A DNA stretch of 64,000 bases, taken from the NCBI RefSeq assembly GCF_031845375.1, contig NZ_JAVREK010000002.1, positions 1 through 64,000 of the forward strand, written 5' to 3'. Shown here piece after piece: positions 32,269 to 39,674 of the stretch. Position 1 is the first letter of the stretch, and each line of letters begins with the position of its first letter. The notes under the pieces are model-generated. The model worked only from the letters and a program-made list of their open reading frames with translations, did no database searches and was not told the origin of the DNA. This DNA is from Streptomonospora wellingtoniae. Its GTDB lineage: Bacteria; Actinomycetota; Actinomycetes; Streptosporangiales; Streptosporangiaceae. Both the position numbers and the translations under genes were made by a program.

Positions 32269-33102
32269 ATGAACGCCGACACCCCCTCGCCGGACCCCGT
32301 GCACGGGTCGGCGCCCACCCCCATCGACACCTCGGTCCCGCACTCGGCCCGGGTTTGGAACTACTGGCTGGGCGGCAAGGACAACTACGCCGCCGACCGC
32401 GAGGCCGGCGACCAGTTCCTCCAGCGCTTCCCGCAGGTGCCCGCATTCGCCCGCCAGGGCCGCGGCTTCCTCATGCGCGCGGTGACCTACCTCGCCCGCG
32501 AGGCCGGCATCCGCCAGTTCCTCGACCTGGGAACGGGCATGCCCACCGCCAACAACACCCATGAGGTCGCCCAGGCCCACGCGCCCGAGTCGAGCATCGT
32601 CTACATCGACAACGACCCCCTGGTGCTGGCGCACGCCCACGCCCTGCTCGTCGGAACGCCCGAGGGCACGACCGACTACATCCACGCCGACATACGCGAC
32701 CCCGAGACCGTCGTCGCCATGGTCCGCGAGCGCCTCGACTTCGACCGGCCGATCGCCCTGGTCCTGATGGGCGTGCTGGGCCACATCGACGCCGACGAGG
32801 TCCCCCGGATCATCAGCGCCCTCGTCGAGGCCCTGCCCGGCGGCAGCTATCTCGCGCTGTGGGACGGCACCGACACCGACCCCGGTGTGCTGGCCGCGCT
32901 GGAGGAGTACAACGCCAACGCGCCGCTGCCCTACCGGCACCGCAGCCCGGAGTGGATCGCGTCGCTCTTCGACGGCCTGGAGGTCGTCGAGCCCGGCCTG
33001 GTCCCCTGCCCGCAGTGGCGCCCCGCCCCCACCGAGGTGGGGACCGACTCTGGCGCGCCGTCCGGCGCCCCTTCCCTGGCCGGGGTCGGCCGCAAGCCCT
33101 GA
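32269..33102 (+). CDS. DUF574 SAM-dependent methyltransferase
   Basis: 277 residues. The actinobacteria-specific DUF574 (Methyltransf_19) family is recognised by ARVWNYWLGGKDNYAADREAG, QFLDLGTGMPTANNTHEVAQ, IVYIDNDPLVLAHAHALLVG and HIDADEVPRII. Such genes are numerous in Streptomyces relatives and are mostly of unknown target. The start ATG 32269 follows GGGAAGGA. It sits between two clusters of decayed genes and is intact. Confidence 0.9.
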   Translation: MNADTPSPDPVHGSAPTPIDTSVPHSARVWNYWLGGKDNYAADREAGDQFLQRFPQVPAFARQGRGFLMRAVTYLAREAGIRQFLDLGTGMPTANNTHEVAQAHAPESSIVYIDNDPLVLAHAHALLVGTPEGTTDYIHADIRDPETVVAMVRERLDFDRPIALVLMGVLGHIDADEVPRIISALVEALPGGSYLALWDGTDTDPGVLAALEEYNANAPLPYRHRSPEWIASLFDGLEVVEPGLVPCPQWRPAPTEVGTDSGAPSGAPSLAGVGRKP

Positions 33103-33199
33103 CGCGCCGGGCACTGCGACGGCCGAAGCGGGGAGCGGCGGCAGTGCGTCGGCCGGTCCGAGCCGGCACGTCCGCGCCGCTCCGCCCACCGTCGGCGCC

Positions 33200-33373
33200 T
33201 CACCGGTGGGCGCGGTGCATGTCGGCGGTGTGCAGGGCGCTGTGCGCCCGCCAGCGGCCCACCTCGCGGCGCAGCCGCAGTTTGGCCGCCGCAGGCTCCG
33301 CGGAGGCCGAGTCCCACAGGTCGACCGACTCGCCGGGGTCGGCCGCGAGGTCGAAGAGCTGCCCCTCCTCGCC
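33200..33373 (-). pseudogene. Sulfatase, C-terminal fragment
   Basis: 57 codons ending at 33200 read GEEGQLFDLAADPGESVDLW followed by a charged helix and a stop, the usual end of type I sulfatases (a GELYDL-x-DPGE-x-NLWDD-like motif). Nothing of the catalytic domain is present upstream: the sequence beyond 33373 belongs to an unrelated fragment on the other strand. Confidence 0.7.
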
Positions 33374-33390
33374 GCTGCGCCGTCCTCGCC

Positions 33391-33632
33391 GCACATGGCC
33401 GTGGAGTACGTCGGCCGCGCCCTGGCCGAGGAGGTGGCCGCGGCGGTGAAGGACGGCGACGCGCTGGGGGTCGCCTGGAGCAGTACCACCGTCGCCATGG
33501 CCGACGCCCTGTCGCAGCTGCGGCCGTGCTCGGTGGTCCAGCTCGCCGGCGCCATCTACCCGCCGTCGGGCATGCCCGGATCGGTCGAGATCACCCGCCG
33601 AGAGGCTGGCGGGCAGTCCGCATACCACCGTC
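33391..33632 (+). pseudogene. SorC/DeoR-type sugar-binding regulator, internal fragment
   Basis: About 78 codons read YVGRALAEEVAAAVKDGDAL, then GVAWSSTTVAMADAL and SVVQLAGAI, matching the start of the sugar-binding domain of SorC regulators (GRAAAE-L...GD-LGV-WG-T-AAM). No helix-turn-helix upstream and no continuation downstream: the similarity is cut exactly where palindrome B begins. Confidence 0.65.
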
Positions 33633-33687
33633 GATCTTGTAGCTATCGTGAATGGCAATCGATTTCCATCACGATAGCTACAAGATC
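33633..33687. repeat. 55-bp palindromic element, copy B
   Basis: Same length and arms as copy A at 21213; perfect terminal arms of 19 bp (GATCTTGTAGCTATCGTGA and its complement) and an almost symmetric centre (TGGCAATCGATTTCCA). The right arm contains the TAG stop codon of the neighbouring DoxX gene (33678-33680). The left side abuts the SorC remnant. Confidence 0.9.
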
Positions 33688-34061
33688 GGCGGGGCGGGGT
33701 TGAATCGTCCCCACGCCACGAAGGCGGCCAGGACGACGTAGACCAGGTTGCCCAGGATCTGCTTGCCCTCGCCCCGGCGCGCGTGCACGATGATCGCGCC
33801 GGCCATGACCAGCACGAGGCCGACGGCGGCCAGCGGCACCAGGACGGGCGCGACACCGAGTGCGGCGGGCAGGACCAGGCCCGCGGCGGCCAGGACCTCC
33901 AGGGCACCGATCGCCTTGATGGCGCCAGGGCTCCAGTCCTCGGCCCACCGGCCGGTCCGCACAGTGATGATCTTCTCCTTGGGAACGACGATCTTGAGCG
34001 CACCGCCGGCCCCGAAGGCGAGGGCCAGCAGTCCGGCGACGATCCACAGCGCGAGGTCCAT
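33678..34061 (-). CDS. DoxX-like membrane protein, ECF41 partner
   Basis: 127 residues with four hydrophobic helices; motifs GGALKIVVPKEK, WSPGAIKAIGALEVLAAAGL and VHARRGEGKQILGNLVYVVL are typical of the DoxX_2 type. The last residues (NPAPPIL) and the stop are encoded by palindrome B, so the original C-terminus may have been altered by it. Preceded by AGGAGA and by a perfect ECF41-type promoter on this strand, so it is predicted to be a direct target of the divergent sigma factor gene. Confidence 0.85.
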   Translation of the reverse strand: MDLALWIVAGLLALAFGAGGALKIVVPKEKIITVRTGRWAEDWSPGAIKAIGALEVLAAAGLVLPAALGVAPVLVPLAAVGLVLVMAGAIIVHARRGEGKQILGNLVYVVLAAFVAWGRFNPAPPIL

Positions 34062-34103
34062 CGGGTCTCCTGGAAATGCAGCAGGCGTATCCGTCGCGCA
34101 TGA

Positions 34104-34130
34104 GACGCCGGCGATCGGATACTTGTGACA
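34104..34130 (-). promoter_or_regulatory. ECF41-type promoter for the DoxX gene
   Basis: Reading leftward: TGTCACA (34130-34124), 16 nt, CGTC (34107-34104). This equals the known ECF41 consensus TGTCACA-N16-CGTC and points at the DoxX gene 43 bp away. Confidence 0.85.
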
Positions 34131-34143
34131 CCGCCCGCTGCGG

Positions 34144-34170
34144 TGTCACAGAACCGCGGAGGCCGGCGTC
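34144..34170 (+). promoter_or_regulatory. ECF41-type promoter for the sigma factor gene
   Basis: TGTCACA (34144-34150), 16 nt, CGTC (34167-34170), the same sequence and spacing as the divergent promoter. It is 42 bp before the sigma gene, implying autoregulation. Confidence 0.85.
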
Positions 34171-34211
34171 TCGTGGGTGGACACGCCCAGGAGAAGCGAC
34201 AGGAGCACGGC

Positions 34212-35135
34212 ATGGCCCACTCAGGCCCGGATGACGGGGCGAACAGGAACGACGGCGCGGACCACGCGACGCAGGCCTTCCTGGCCCACCGCAACCTGCT
34301 CTTCACCGTCGCCTACGAACTCCTCGGCTCGGCCGCCGACGCCGAGGACGTCCTCCAGGAGACCTGGTTGCGGTGGGTCGGCGTCGACCTCGCCGCGGTG
34401 CGGGACCGGCGCGCGTACCTGGTGAAGATCACCACACGCCAGGCGCTCACCCGCCTGCGCACGCTCGGCCGGCGCAAGGAGACCTACGTCGGGCCCTGGC
34501 TCCCCGAACCGCTGCTGACCGCGCCCGACGTGGCCGAGGACGTCGAGCTGGCCGAGAGCATTTCTACGGCGATGCTGCTGGTCCTGGAGACGCTCACGCC
34601 GACCGAGCGGGCGGTGTTCGTGCTGCACGAGGTGTTCGACTTCGGCTACGACGAGATCGCCCAGGCCCTCCGCAAGAACGTGCCCGCGGTACGCCAGATC
34701 GCCCAACGGGCCCGGTCCCACGTCGCCGCGCGCCGCCCCCGCGCCGCCGCGTCGCCGGCGGAGACGCGAAGCGTGACCGCGGCCTTCCAGCGCGCGGTCG
34801 AGACCGGCGACCTCCAGGGGCTGGTCGACCTGCTCGCCCCCGACGTCGTCGCCCTGGCCGACGGCGGCGGGATCAAGCAGGCGCTGCCCCGGCCGATCAC
34901 GGGTGCCGACCGGGTCGCCCGCGTGCTCAAGGCCGGCCTGGACCGGGTCGGCGCCGCATTCGCGGTCGCCCCCGTCCACGTCAACGGCTGGCCCGCACTC
35001 GCGTTCCTGCTGGACGGGAGGATCGACAGCGTCATGAGCATGCGCGTCGAGGACGGCCTGGTCACCGCGATCTACACCGTCCGCAACCCCGAGAAGCTGT
35101 CCCGCATCGAGCAGGAGACCGCGGTGAGCCGCTGA
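34212..35135 (+). CDS. ECF41-group RNA polymerase sigma factor (SigJ-like) with SnoaL-like C-terminal domain
   Basis: 307 residues. Region sigma-2: FTVAYELLGSAADAEDVLQE-TWLRW; linker motif TYVGPWLPEPLL, diagnostic for ECF41; sigma-4: LTPTERAVFVLHEVFDFGYD-EIAQAL and AVRQIAQRARSHVAARRP. The C-terminal about 120 residues form a SnoaL-like domain with DGGGIKQALPRPITGADRV and the terminal NPEKL motif, which in ECF41 sigma factors replaces an anti-sigma factor and tunes activity. ATG 34212 follows AGGAG. Divergent from the DoxX gene, both with ECF41-type promoters. Confidence 0.93.
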   Translation: MAHSGPDDGANRNDGADHATQAFLAHRNLLFTVAYELLGSAADAEDVLQETWLRWVGVDLAAVRDRRAYLVKITTRQALTRLRTLGRRKETYVGPWLPEPLLTAPDVAEDVELAESISTAMLLVLETLTPTERAVFVLHEVFDFGYDEIAQALRKNVPAVRQIAQRARSHVAARRPRAAASPAETRSVTAAFQRAVETGDLQGLVDLLAPDVVALADGGGIKQALPRPITGADRVARVLKAGLDRVGAAFAVAPVHVNGWPALAFLLDGRIDSVMSMRVEDGLVTAIYTVRNPEKLSRIEQETAVSR

Positions 35136-35190
35136 GCAGGGGCACGCGGCGCGCGACGGACCGCCGGCGCGGGCGCAGATCTCTGCACCC

Positions 35191-36252
35191 TCACCAGCGC
35201 AGCAGGACCAGGTCGGCGGAGAACCCGGGGCCGAGGGCCATCAGCAGGCCGGGTTCGCCCGCGGGCGGACGGCGGTCCGCGATCGTCTCCTCCAGCACAT
35301 GCAGCACCGACACCGACGACAGGTTGCCCAGCCGCCTGAGCGAGCGCCAGGTGATGTCCAGTTCGCCGTGGTGGAGGCCGAGGACGTCGCCGATCTTCTC
35401 GAGCACCTTGGGGCCGCCGGGGTGGCAGACCCACGACGACACCTGCCTCGGCGAGAGCCCGTGGTCGCCGAGGAACGAGGCCACGTCGTCGGCGAGGACG
35501 GCCTCGACCTGGTCCGCCAGGTCGGGGGCCAGGATGGTGCGGAATCCGTGCTCGCCGATGTCCCAGCCCATGAGGCGTTCCGTGTCGGGGTAGAGCTTGC
35601 TGCGGGAGGCCGCGACCCGGGGGCCGTCCCAGGACGTGCCGCTCCGTTCGGCGGCCCTGTCCCCGAGCGCCACCACGGCCGCGGCCGCGTCGCCGAACAG
35701 GCCGCTGGCCACCAGGTTCGCGGTGGAGGTGTCATCGCGCTGCAGAGTCAGCGAGCAGAGCTCGACGCACACGAGCACGGCCGTCTGGTCCGGCCAGCCG
35801 TGCAGGTGGTGGTGCAGCTGCGCCAGGCCGGCGGCGCCCCCGGAGCAGCCCAGCCCGAACAGCGGGACGCGATCGACGTCGGCCCGCAACCCGACGCGCT
35901 GGGCCAGGCGGGCGTCCAGGGTCGGGGTGGCGACGCCGGTGGAGGTGCACACGAGGATCCGGTCCACATCGCGCGCATGGGTCCGCGCCTGTGCGAGGAC
36001 CTCCCGAATCGCGCGTTCGCCCAGGTCGAGTGCGTTGTCGATGAAGGCGTCGTTGGCGGTGCCGAAGTCGTCCAGGTCGCGGTAAGCCTCGATCGGCCAC
36101 ACCAGCGGTCGCCCGGTCACCTGGGTGGCGGCGTGGAACCGGCGCACCAGGCGCTCGTCGGCGTTGGTCCACCGTGCGACGGCGTCGGTGATCTCCTCCT
36201 GGCTGTAGTAGTGCTCCGGAAGCACGGTTCGTACGGCCGCGACACGCATCAT
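35191..36252 (-). CDS. Type III polyketide synthase (chalcone/stilbene synthase family)
   Basis: 353 residues from ATG 36252 (a second ATG follows at once and is the better spaced one after GGGAG). Catalytic triad: Cys136 in FGLGCSGGAAGL, His277 in VCHPGGPKVLE, Asn310 in RRLGNLSSVSVL. The closing GPGFSADLVLLRW is typical. Homologues extend fatty-acyl or malonyl starters to alkylresorcinols, pyrones or tetrahydroxynaphthalene. No tailoring gene (methyltransferase, P450) is adjacent: upstream is an IclR gene, downstream the ECF41 sigma gene converges. The product cannot be predicted. Confidence 0.92.
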   Translation of the reverse strand: MMRVAAVRTVLPEHYYSQEEITDAVARWTNADERLVRRFHAATQVTGRPLVWPIEAYRDLDDFGTANDAFIDNALDLGERAIREVLAQARTHARDVDRILVCTSTGVATPTLDARLAQRVGLRADVDRVPLFGLGCSGGAAGLAQLHHHLHGWPDQTAVLVCVELCSLTLQRDDTSTANLVASGLFGDAAAAVVALGDRAAERSGTSWDGPRVAASRSKLYPDTERLMGWDIGEHGFRTILAPDLADQVEAVLADDVASFLGDHGLSPRQVSSWVCHPGGPKVLEKIGDVLGLHHGELDITWRSLRRLGNLSSVSVLHVLEETIADRRPPAGEPGLLMALGPGFSADLVLLRW

Positions 36253-36428
36253 CGCTCCCAGGTCTGCTCGGGGGCCCACCTCGACACGGCCCCCACCGCG
36301 CCGCCGGGTCCGCTACCCGTGAGCCAAGTCGCGAAGCGCCACGCGGCCGGGTCCGCCGAGGAGCCGCGGCGACGGGTGCGGCAGGGGCGCGCGCTCCGGC
36401 GGACCCGCGGGCCTCGCGGCGCGGGTGC

Positions 36429-37217
36429 CTAGTCCGGGGCCTCGCCCCAGAGGAAGTCGGAGATCCGGGTGGCCTTGGCCTGCATGTGCTGCAGCGCGTC
36501 GGGGATGCGGTCCCGGCCGAACCGGTAGCGCGGGCCGTCGACCGTGAGGATCGCGGCGAGGCTCCCCGAGGAGTCGCGCACCGGCCGGGACAGCGAGAGC
36601 AGGCCCTCCTCGAACTCGTTGTCGATCACCGAATAGCCCTGCTCGCGGACCTCGCACAGTTCCTTCAGCAGAGCATCGCGGTCGGTGATGGTGCGGGGGG
36701 CGAAGGAGTCGAGCCGTTCCGGGAGGAGCGAGGTGACCTTCTCCTGCGACATCTCCGCCAGCAGCACCTTGCCGGTCGAGCTGGCGTGCAGCGGGAAGTG
36801 CCGGCCCACCTGCTTGCCCATCGCGACTCCGACCAGGTGCGAGCTGTCGGCCTGGGCGATCAGCTCCAGACCGTCGTCGCCCACGGTGACGGACAGGGTC
36901 ACCGTCTCACCGAGTTCGGCGGCGAGCTCGTCCAGGACGGGGTGGACCCTCTTCACGACCCCGGAGTAGGGATCGGCGATCTTGCCGAGCCGGGCCAGTT
37001 CCCACCCGAGGATGTAGTTGTTGTCCACGCGGTCGACGAAGCCGTTCTGCTCCAGGCTGTAGAGGAGGCGGAACGCCGTGGGGCGGGCGATGCGCGTCGC
37101 GGCGGCCAGGGTCGTGGCCGTCGCGCCGTTGGGGTGCCCGGCGAGTTCCCGAAGCAGGCGGACGGCTTTGACCACGGACTTGTTGGTCATGTCCGCCGGT
37201 TCGGGTGAGTCGCCCAT
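36429..37217 (-). CDS. IclR-family transcriptional regulator
   Basis: 262 residues. Winged helix at about 12-70 (VVKAVRLLRELAGHPNGATA, then IARPTAFRLLYSLEQNGFVD); effector domain with HASSTGKVLLAEM and LLSLSRPVRDSSG. GGAGG lies 7 nt before ATG 37217. The gene follows the amine oxidase on the same strand after a 530-bp spacer with hairpins; GTTCAT repeats in front of the amine oxidase and the monooxygenase operon are plausible binding sites (inference). Confidence 0.88.
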   Translation of the reverse strand: MGDSPEPADMTNKSVVKAVRLLRELAGHPNGATATTLAAATRIARPTAFRLLYSLEQNGFVDRVDNNYILGWELARLGKIADPYSGVVKRVHPVLDELAAELGETVTLSVTVGDDGLELIAQADSSHLVGVAMGKQVGRHFPLHASSTGKVLLAEMSQEKVTSLLPERLDSFAPRTITDRDALLKELCEVREQGYSVIDNEFEEGLLSLSRPVRDSSGSLAAILTVDGPRYRFGRDRIPDALQHMQAKATRISDFLWGEAPD

Positions 37218-37569
37218 GGGGTGGCCTCCAGCTCGTCCTCGCCCGCACATAGCGGGACGCATTGCAGTTCCCACTGTATCGGGGGGACCAGGGACGACGT
37301 GTTGCGCGCACGTCGCCGGCGGTGGCGCCGACCTCGGCGCCACCCCACGCCGGATCCCTGCGGCACGGTGTGCGCCTGCGCGGCCGATCGGGGCGGACCT
37401 TTCTGATTCCTCTTTCGAGAAAGGCCGGCAGGCACCGAATTCACAATGTGTGGAATACACGCGCAGAAAAGAACGGAACGGAATGCGCGTCGCCGGGTCC
37501 GGGGACGGGACAAGCGATTCCGCCATCGGGTTCCGGCGCGAAAGCGCTTCGCGTTCGCGGCCCGGGTGG

Positions 37570-37637
37570 CCCGGGTGGGCCGGCTCCTCGGGCGGCGCAG
37601 GCCCACCCGGGCACCGGCCCGGCTTTCGGGCCGGTGC
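37570..37637. terminator. Double hairpin in the IclR/amine-oxidase spacer
   Basis: Two consecutive perfect inverted repeats: CCCGGGTGGGCC ... GGCCCACCCGGG (37570-37611) and GCACCGGCCCG-GCTTT-CGGGCCGGTGC (37611-37637). Together with CCCCG-CGGCTTT-CGGGG just beyond, they form a terminator cluster for the amine oxidase transcript. The rest of the 37218-37749 spacer shows no gene. Confidence 0.65.
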
Positions 37638-37749
37638 CGCACGCGCCGGACCGGGCTTCGCGCGCTCGCACCGCCGCGGGCCCCGCGGCTTTCGGGGCGG
37701 CCGGGGGGCGGGAGGCCCAGGTTCGGGGAGCGGCGGACCCGCCCCTGCC

Positions 37750-39075
37750 TCAGGTACGGGTCGGCCCGGTGGCGCCGGCCCTCCGACCGGCCGCGGCGGC
37801 GACGTCGGCCGCCGTGCGCAGGCCGCTCTCGATCGCGCCGTCGATGAACCCGGGCCACAGGTCGGCGTGGTCGCTTCCGGCGAAGTGCAGGACGCCCTCG
37901 GCGCTGCGCTGCCGGTCCCGGTGCCGGGTGAGCTGGTGCGGGCGGTGGATGAGCCACGTCTCCTTGGAGTGCGGGTCGGCCATCCAGTCGTGCCCGGTGA
38001 CATCGAGGACCTCCAGGTCGTCCCGCCAGACGCGGAGGGCCTGCTGGACCGCGGCGCGGTCGTCGGGGGAGATCCGCTGCGCGTCCGCCCCGAAGGAGAC
38101 CAGGACGGCGTCGTCCTCCCCGAGGAACTCGGTGCGTACGACGGAGAGCGGGTGGTGCGCCGAGGAGTAGGCGAAGAAGGGGGCGACCGGGCCGCGCACC
38201 CGGATCCACACCTTCACCCCCTGGGACGCGGTCTTCTCGCGGCCGGCGGCGAGCTTGTCCTCCGGGAGCCCGGGGGACAGGCCCAGGTCCGGGAGGATGT
38301 TCTGCGGCAGCGTCACGACGACCCGCTCCGCCCCGATCTCGGTGCCGCCCGCGGTGGTGACCACCGCACCTTCGGGACCGTGGTCGATCCGCTCGACGGG
38401 GCACGAGGTGCGGATGTCGGCCCGGGCTTCGGCGGCGATCGCCGAGACCAGGGCGCGGGTCCCGCCGGCCAGCCGGAAGACGGCCGAGGCCTCGTGCATC
38501 AGGTGCCAGGACCCTGCGGTGGCCGCGGTCCACCGCAGGGCGCTGCTGAAGCCCGCCTGGTCCAGCGGGGCGTTGAGGTGGCCGACCCAGGCGGCCTCGT
38601 TGGCGTTGCGCTCCTCCACCGGCAGGTCGAGCTCGTCGAGCTTCTCCTGCACGGTGGCGCCGTCGAGGGCGCCGATCCCGGGTGCCGATGTCGGCAGGTC
38701 CGGCCGGGGGATCGCCTGCATGGTCCCGGCCGTAAGGCGTCGCATGCCCGGGTCGATGAGCTCCATGAACGCGTCGAGTGAGCCGGTGCGGACCTCGTCG
38801 CCGGCCAGCCAGTAGGCCTTCTCGGGGCGCGGCCCGCGGGTGACGGGCAGGCCGTGGCGGGTGATCTCGGCCCAGACGTGCGGCTGCACCCAGTGGACCC
38901 ACGTGCCGCCGATCTCCAGGGGGCGGCCGAGGCGCTCGTCGGTCCATACGCGCCCGCCGAGCCGCTCCCGGGCCTCCAGGACGGTGACGCGGAGCCCGGT
39001 GCGGCCCAGCTCGCGGGCAGCCACCAGGCCGGCGATTCCGGCCCCGACGATGACGACGTCGCTCTTCTCCTGCAT
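37750..39075 (-). CDS. Flavin-containing amine oxidase
   Basis: 441 residues. FAD-binding GAGIAGLVAARELGRTGLRV at the N-terminus and ARERLGGRVWTDERLGRPLE (the GG doublet); C-terminal LHFAGSDHADLWPGFIDGAI closes the FAD site. MAO-type oxidases deaminate primary or secondary amines with release of peroxide. No signal peptide. Divergent from a flavin-monooxygenase operon across a 600-bp region with repeated GTTCAT boxes. Confidence 0.88.
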   Translation of the reverse strand: MQEKSDVVIVGAGIAGLVAARELGRTGLRVTVLEARERLGGRVWTDERLGRPLEIGGTWVHWVQPHVWAEITRHGLPVTRGPRPEKAYWLAGDEVRTGSLDAFMELIDPGMRRLTAGTMQAIPRPDLPTSAPGIGALDGATVQEKLDELDLPVEERNANEAAWVGHLNAPLDQAGFSSALRWTAATAGSWHLMHEASAVFRLAGGTRALVSAIAAEARADIRTSCPVERIDHGPEGAVVTTAGGTEIGAERVVVTLPQNILPDLGLSPGLPEDKLAAGREKTASQGVKVWIRVRGPVAPFFAYSSAHHPLSVVRTEFLGEDDAVLVSFGADAQRISPDDRAAVQQALRVWRDDLEVLDVTGHDWMADPHSKETWLIHRPHQLTRHRDRQRSAEGVLHFAGSDHADLWPGFIDGAIESGLRTAADVAAAAGRRAGATGPTRT

Positions 39076-39242
39076 GGCTGCCCCTCTCGGGTGCTTCGGA
39101 TCTCTCGGCGTGCAGGCCGACGAAGGGCGGCCCCGCCGGATCGCCGGTCGGGCGCCTGCCCGGCGAAGACGAAACGGGGACCGTCGATCATCGGCGGATG
39201 TCGGGACAACGCACCGGGAAGCGGGATACCGCTGCGCTAGGC

Positions 39243-39268
39243 GTTCATTTAATGGACATGACGTTCAT
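39243..39268. promoter_or_regulatory. Operator-like GTTCAT direct repeat, amine oxidase side
   Basis: GTTCAT at 39243 and 39263, exactly 20 bp apart, the first inside the imperfect palindrome GTTCAT-TTA-ATGGAC. About 170 bp upstream of the amine oxidase start. The same box recurs near the opposite operon. Confidence 0.5.
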
Positions 39269-39616
39269 TTTAAGAAGCTATCGCTGGCACCGTCAAGGCC
39301 CGGCCCCGGCCTGCGGGGGAGCGCGCAGTCCGGCTCGCGGAGGGGCGCGCAGTGCCTCGGCGATGCGCCGCGGCCGCCCTGGCGCAGTGGTCCGCGTCGG
39401 CGGCACGGGGCTCGGAGGCGGGGTGTGCCGTATGGGGTCGCGCCCCTGATCAACTGCGGTGTCCACCTGCCCTGCCAGGCGGCCTCGCAGGCGTGCGCAG
39501 GCAGTGGGGGCCGCTGGCGGGCGGGGCGTCTTCGACCGGATGTCGGATCGGACGGCGACCGGTGGAGATTCTCTCCGGCGCATCTTGACGGCTCGGAACG
39601 GCCGATCGTACTGTGC

Positions 39617-39661
39617 GTTCAATGACGTTCATATAGTGGCTTTCGTGTTCATTTATTGAAC
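39617..39661. promoter_or_regulatory. Operator-like GTTCA(T) repeats, monooxygenase side
   Basis: GTTCA at 39617, 39627 and 39647 (10 and 20 bp apart); the last lies in the perfect inverted repeat GTTCA-TTTAT-TGAAC (39647-39661). This AT-rich stretch ends 13 bp before the monooxygenase start, right at the expected promoter, so binding would repress. The rest of 39076-39674 shows no gene. Confidence 0.6.
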
Positions 39662-39674
39662 AAAAGGGGGGTCA

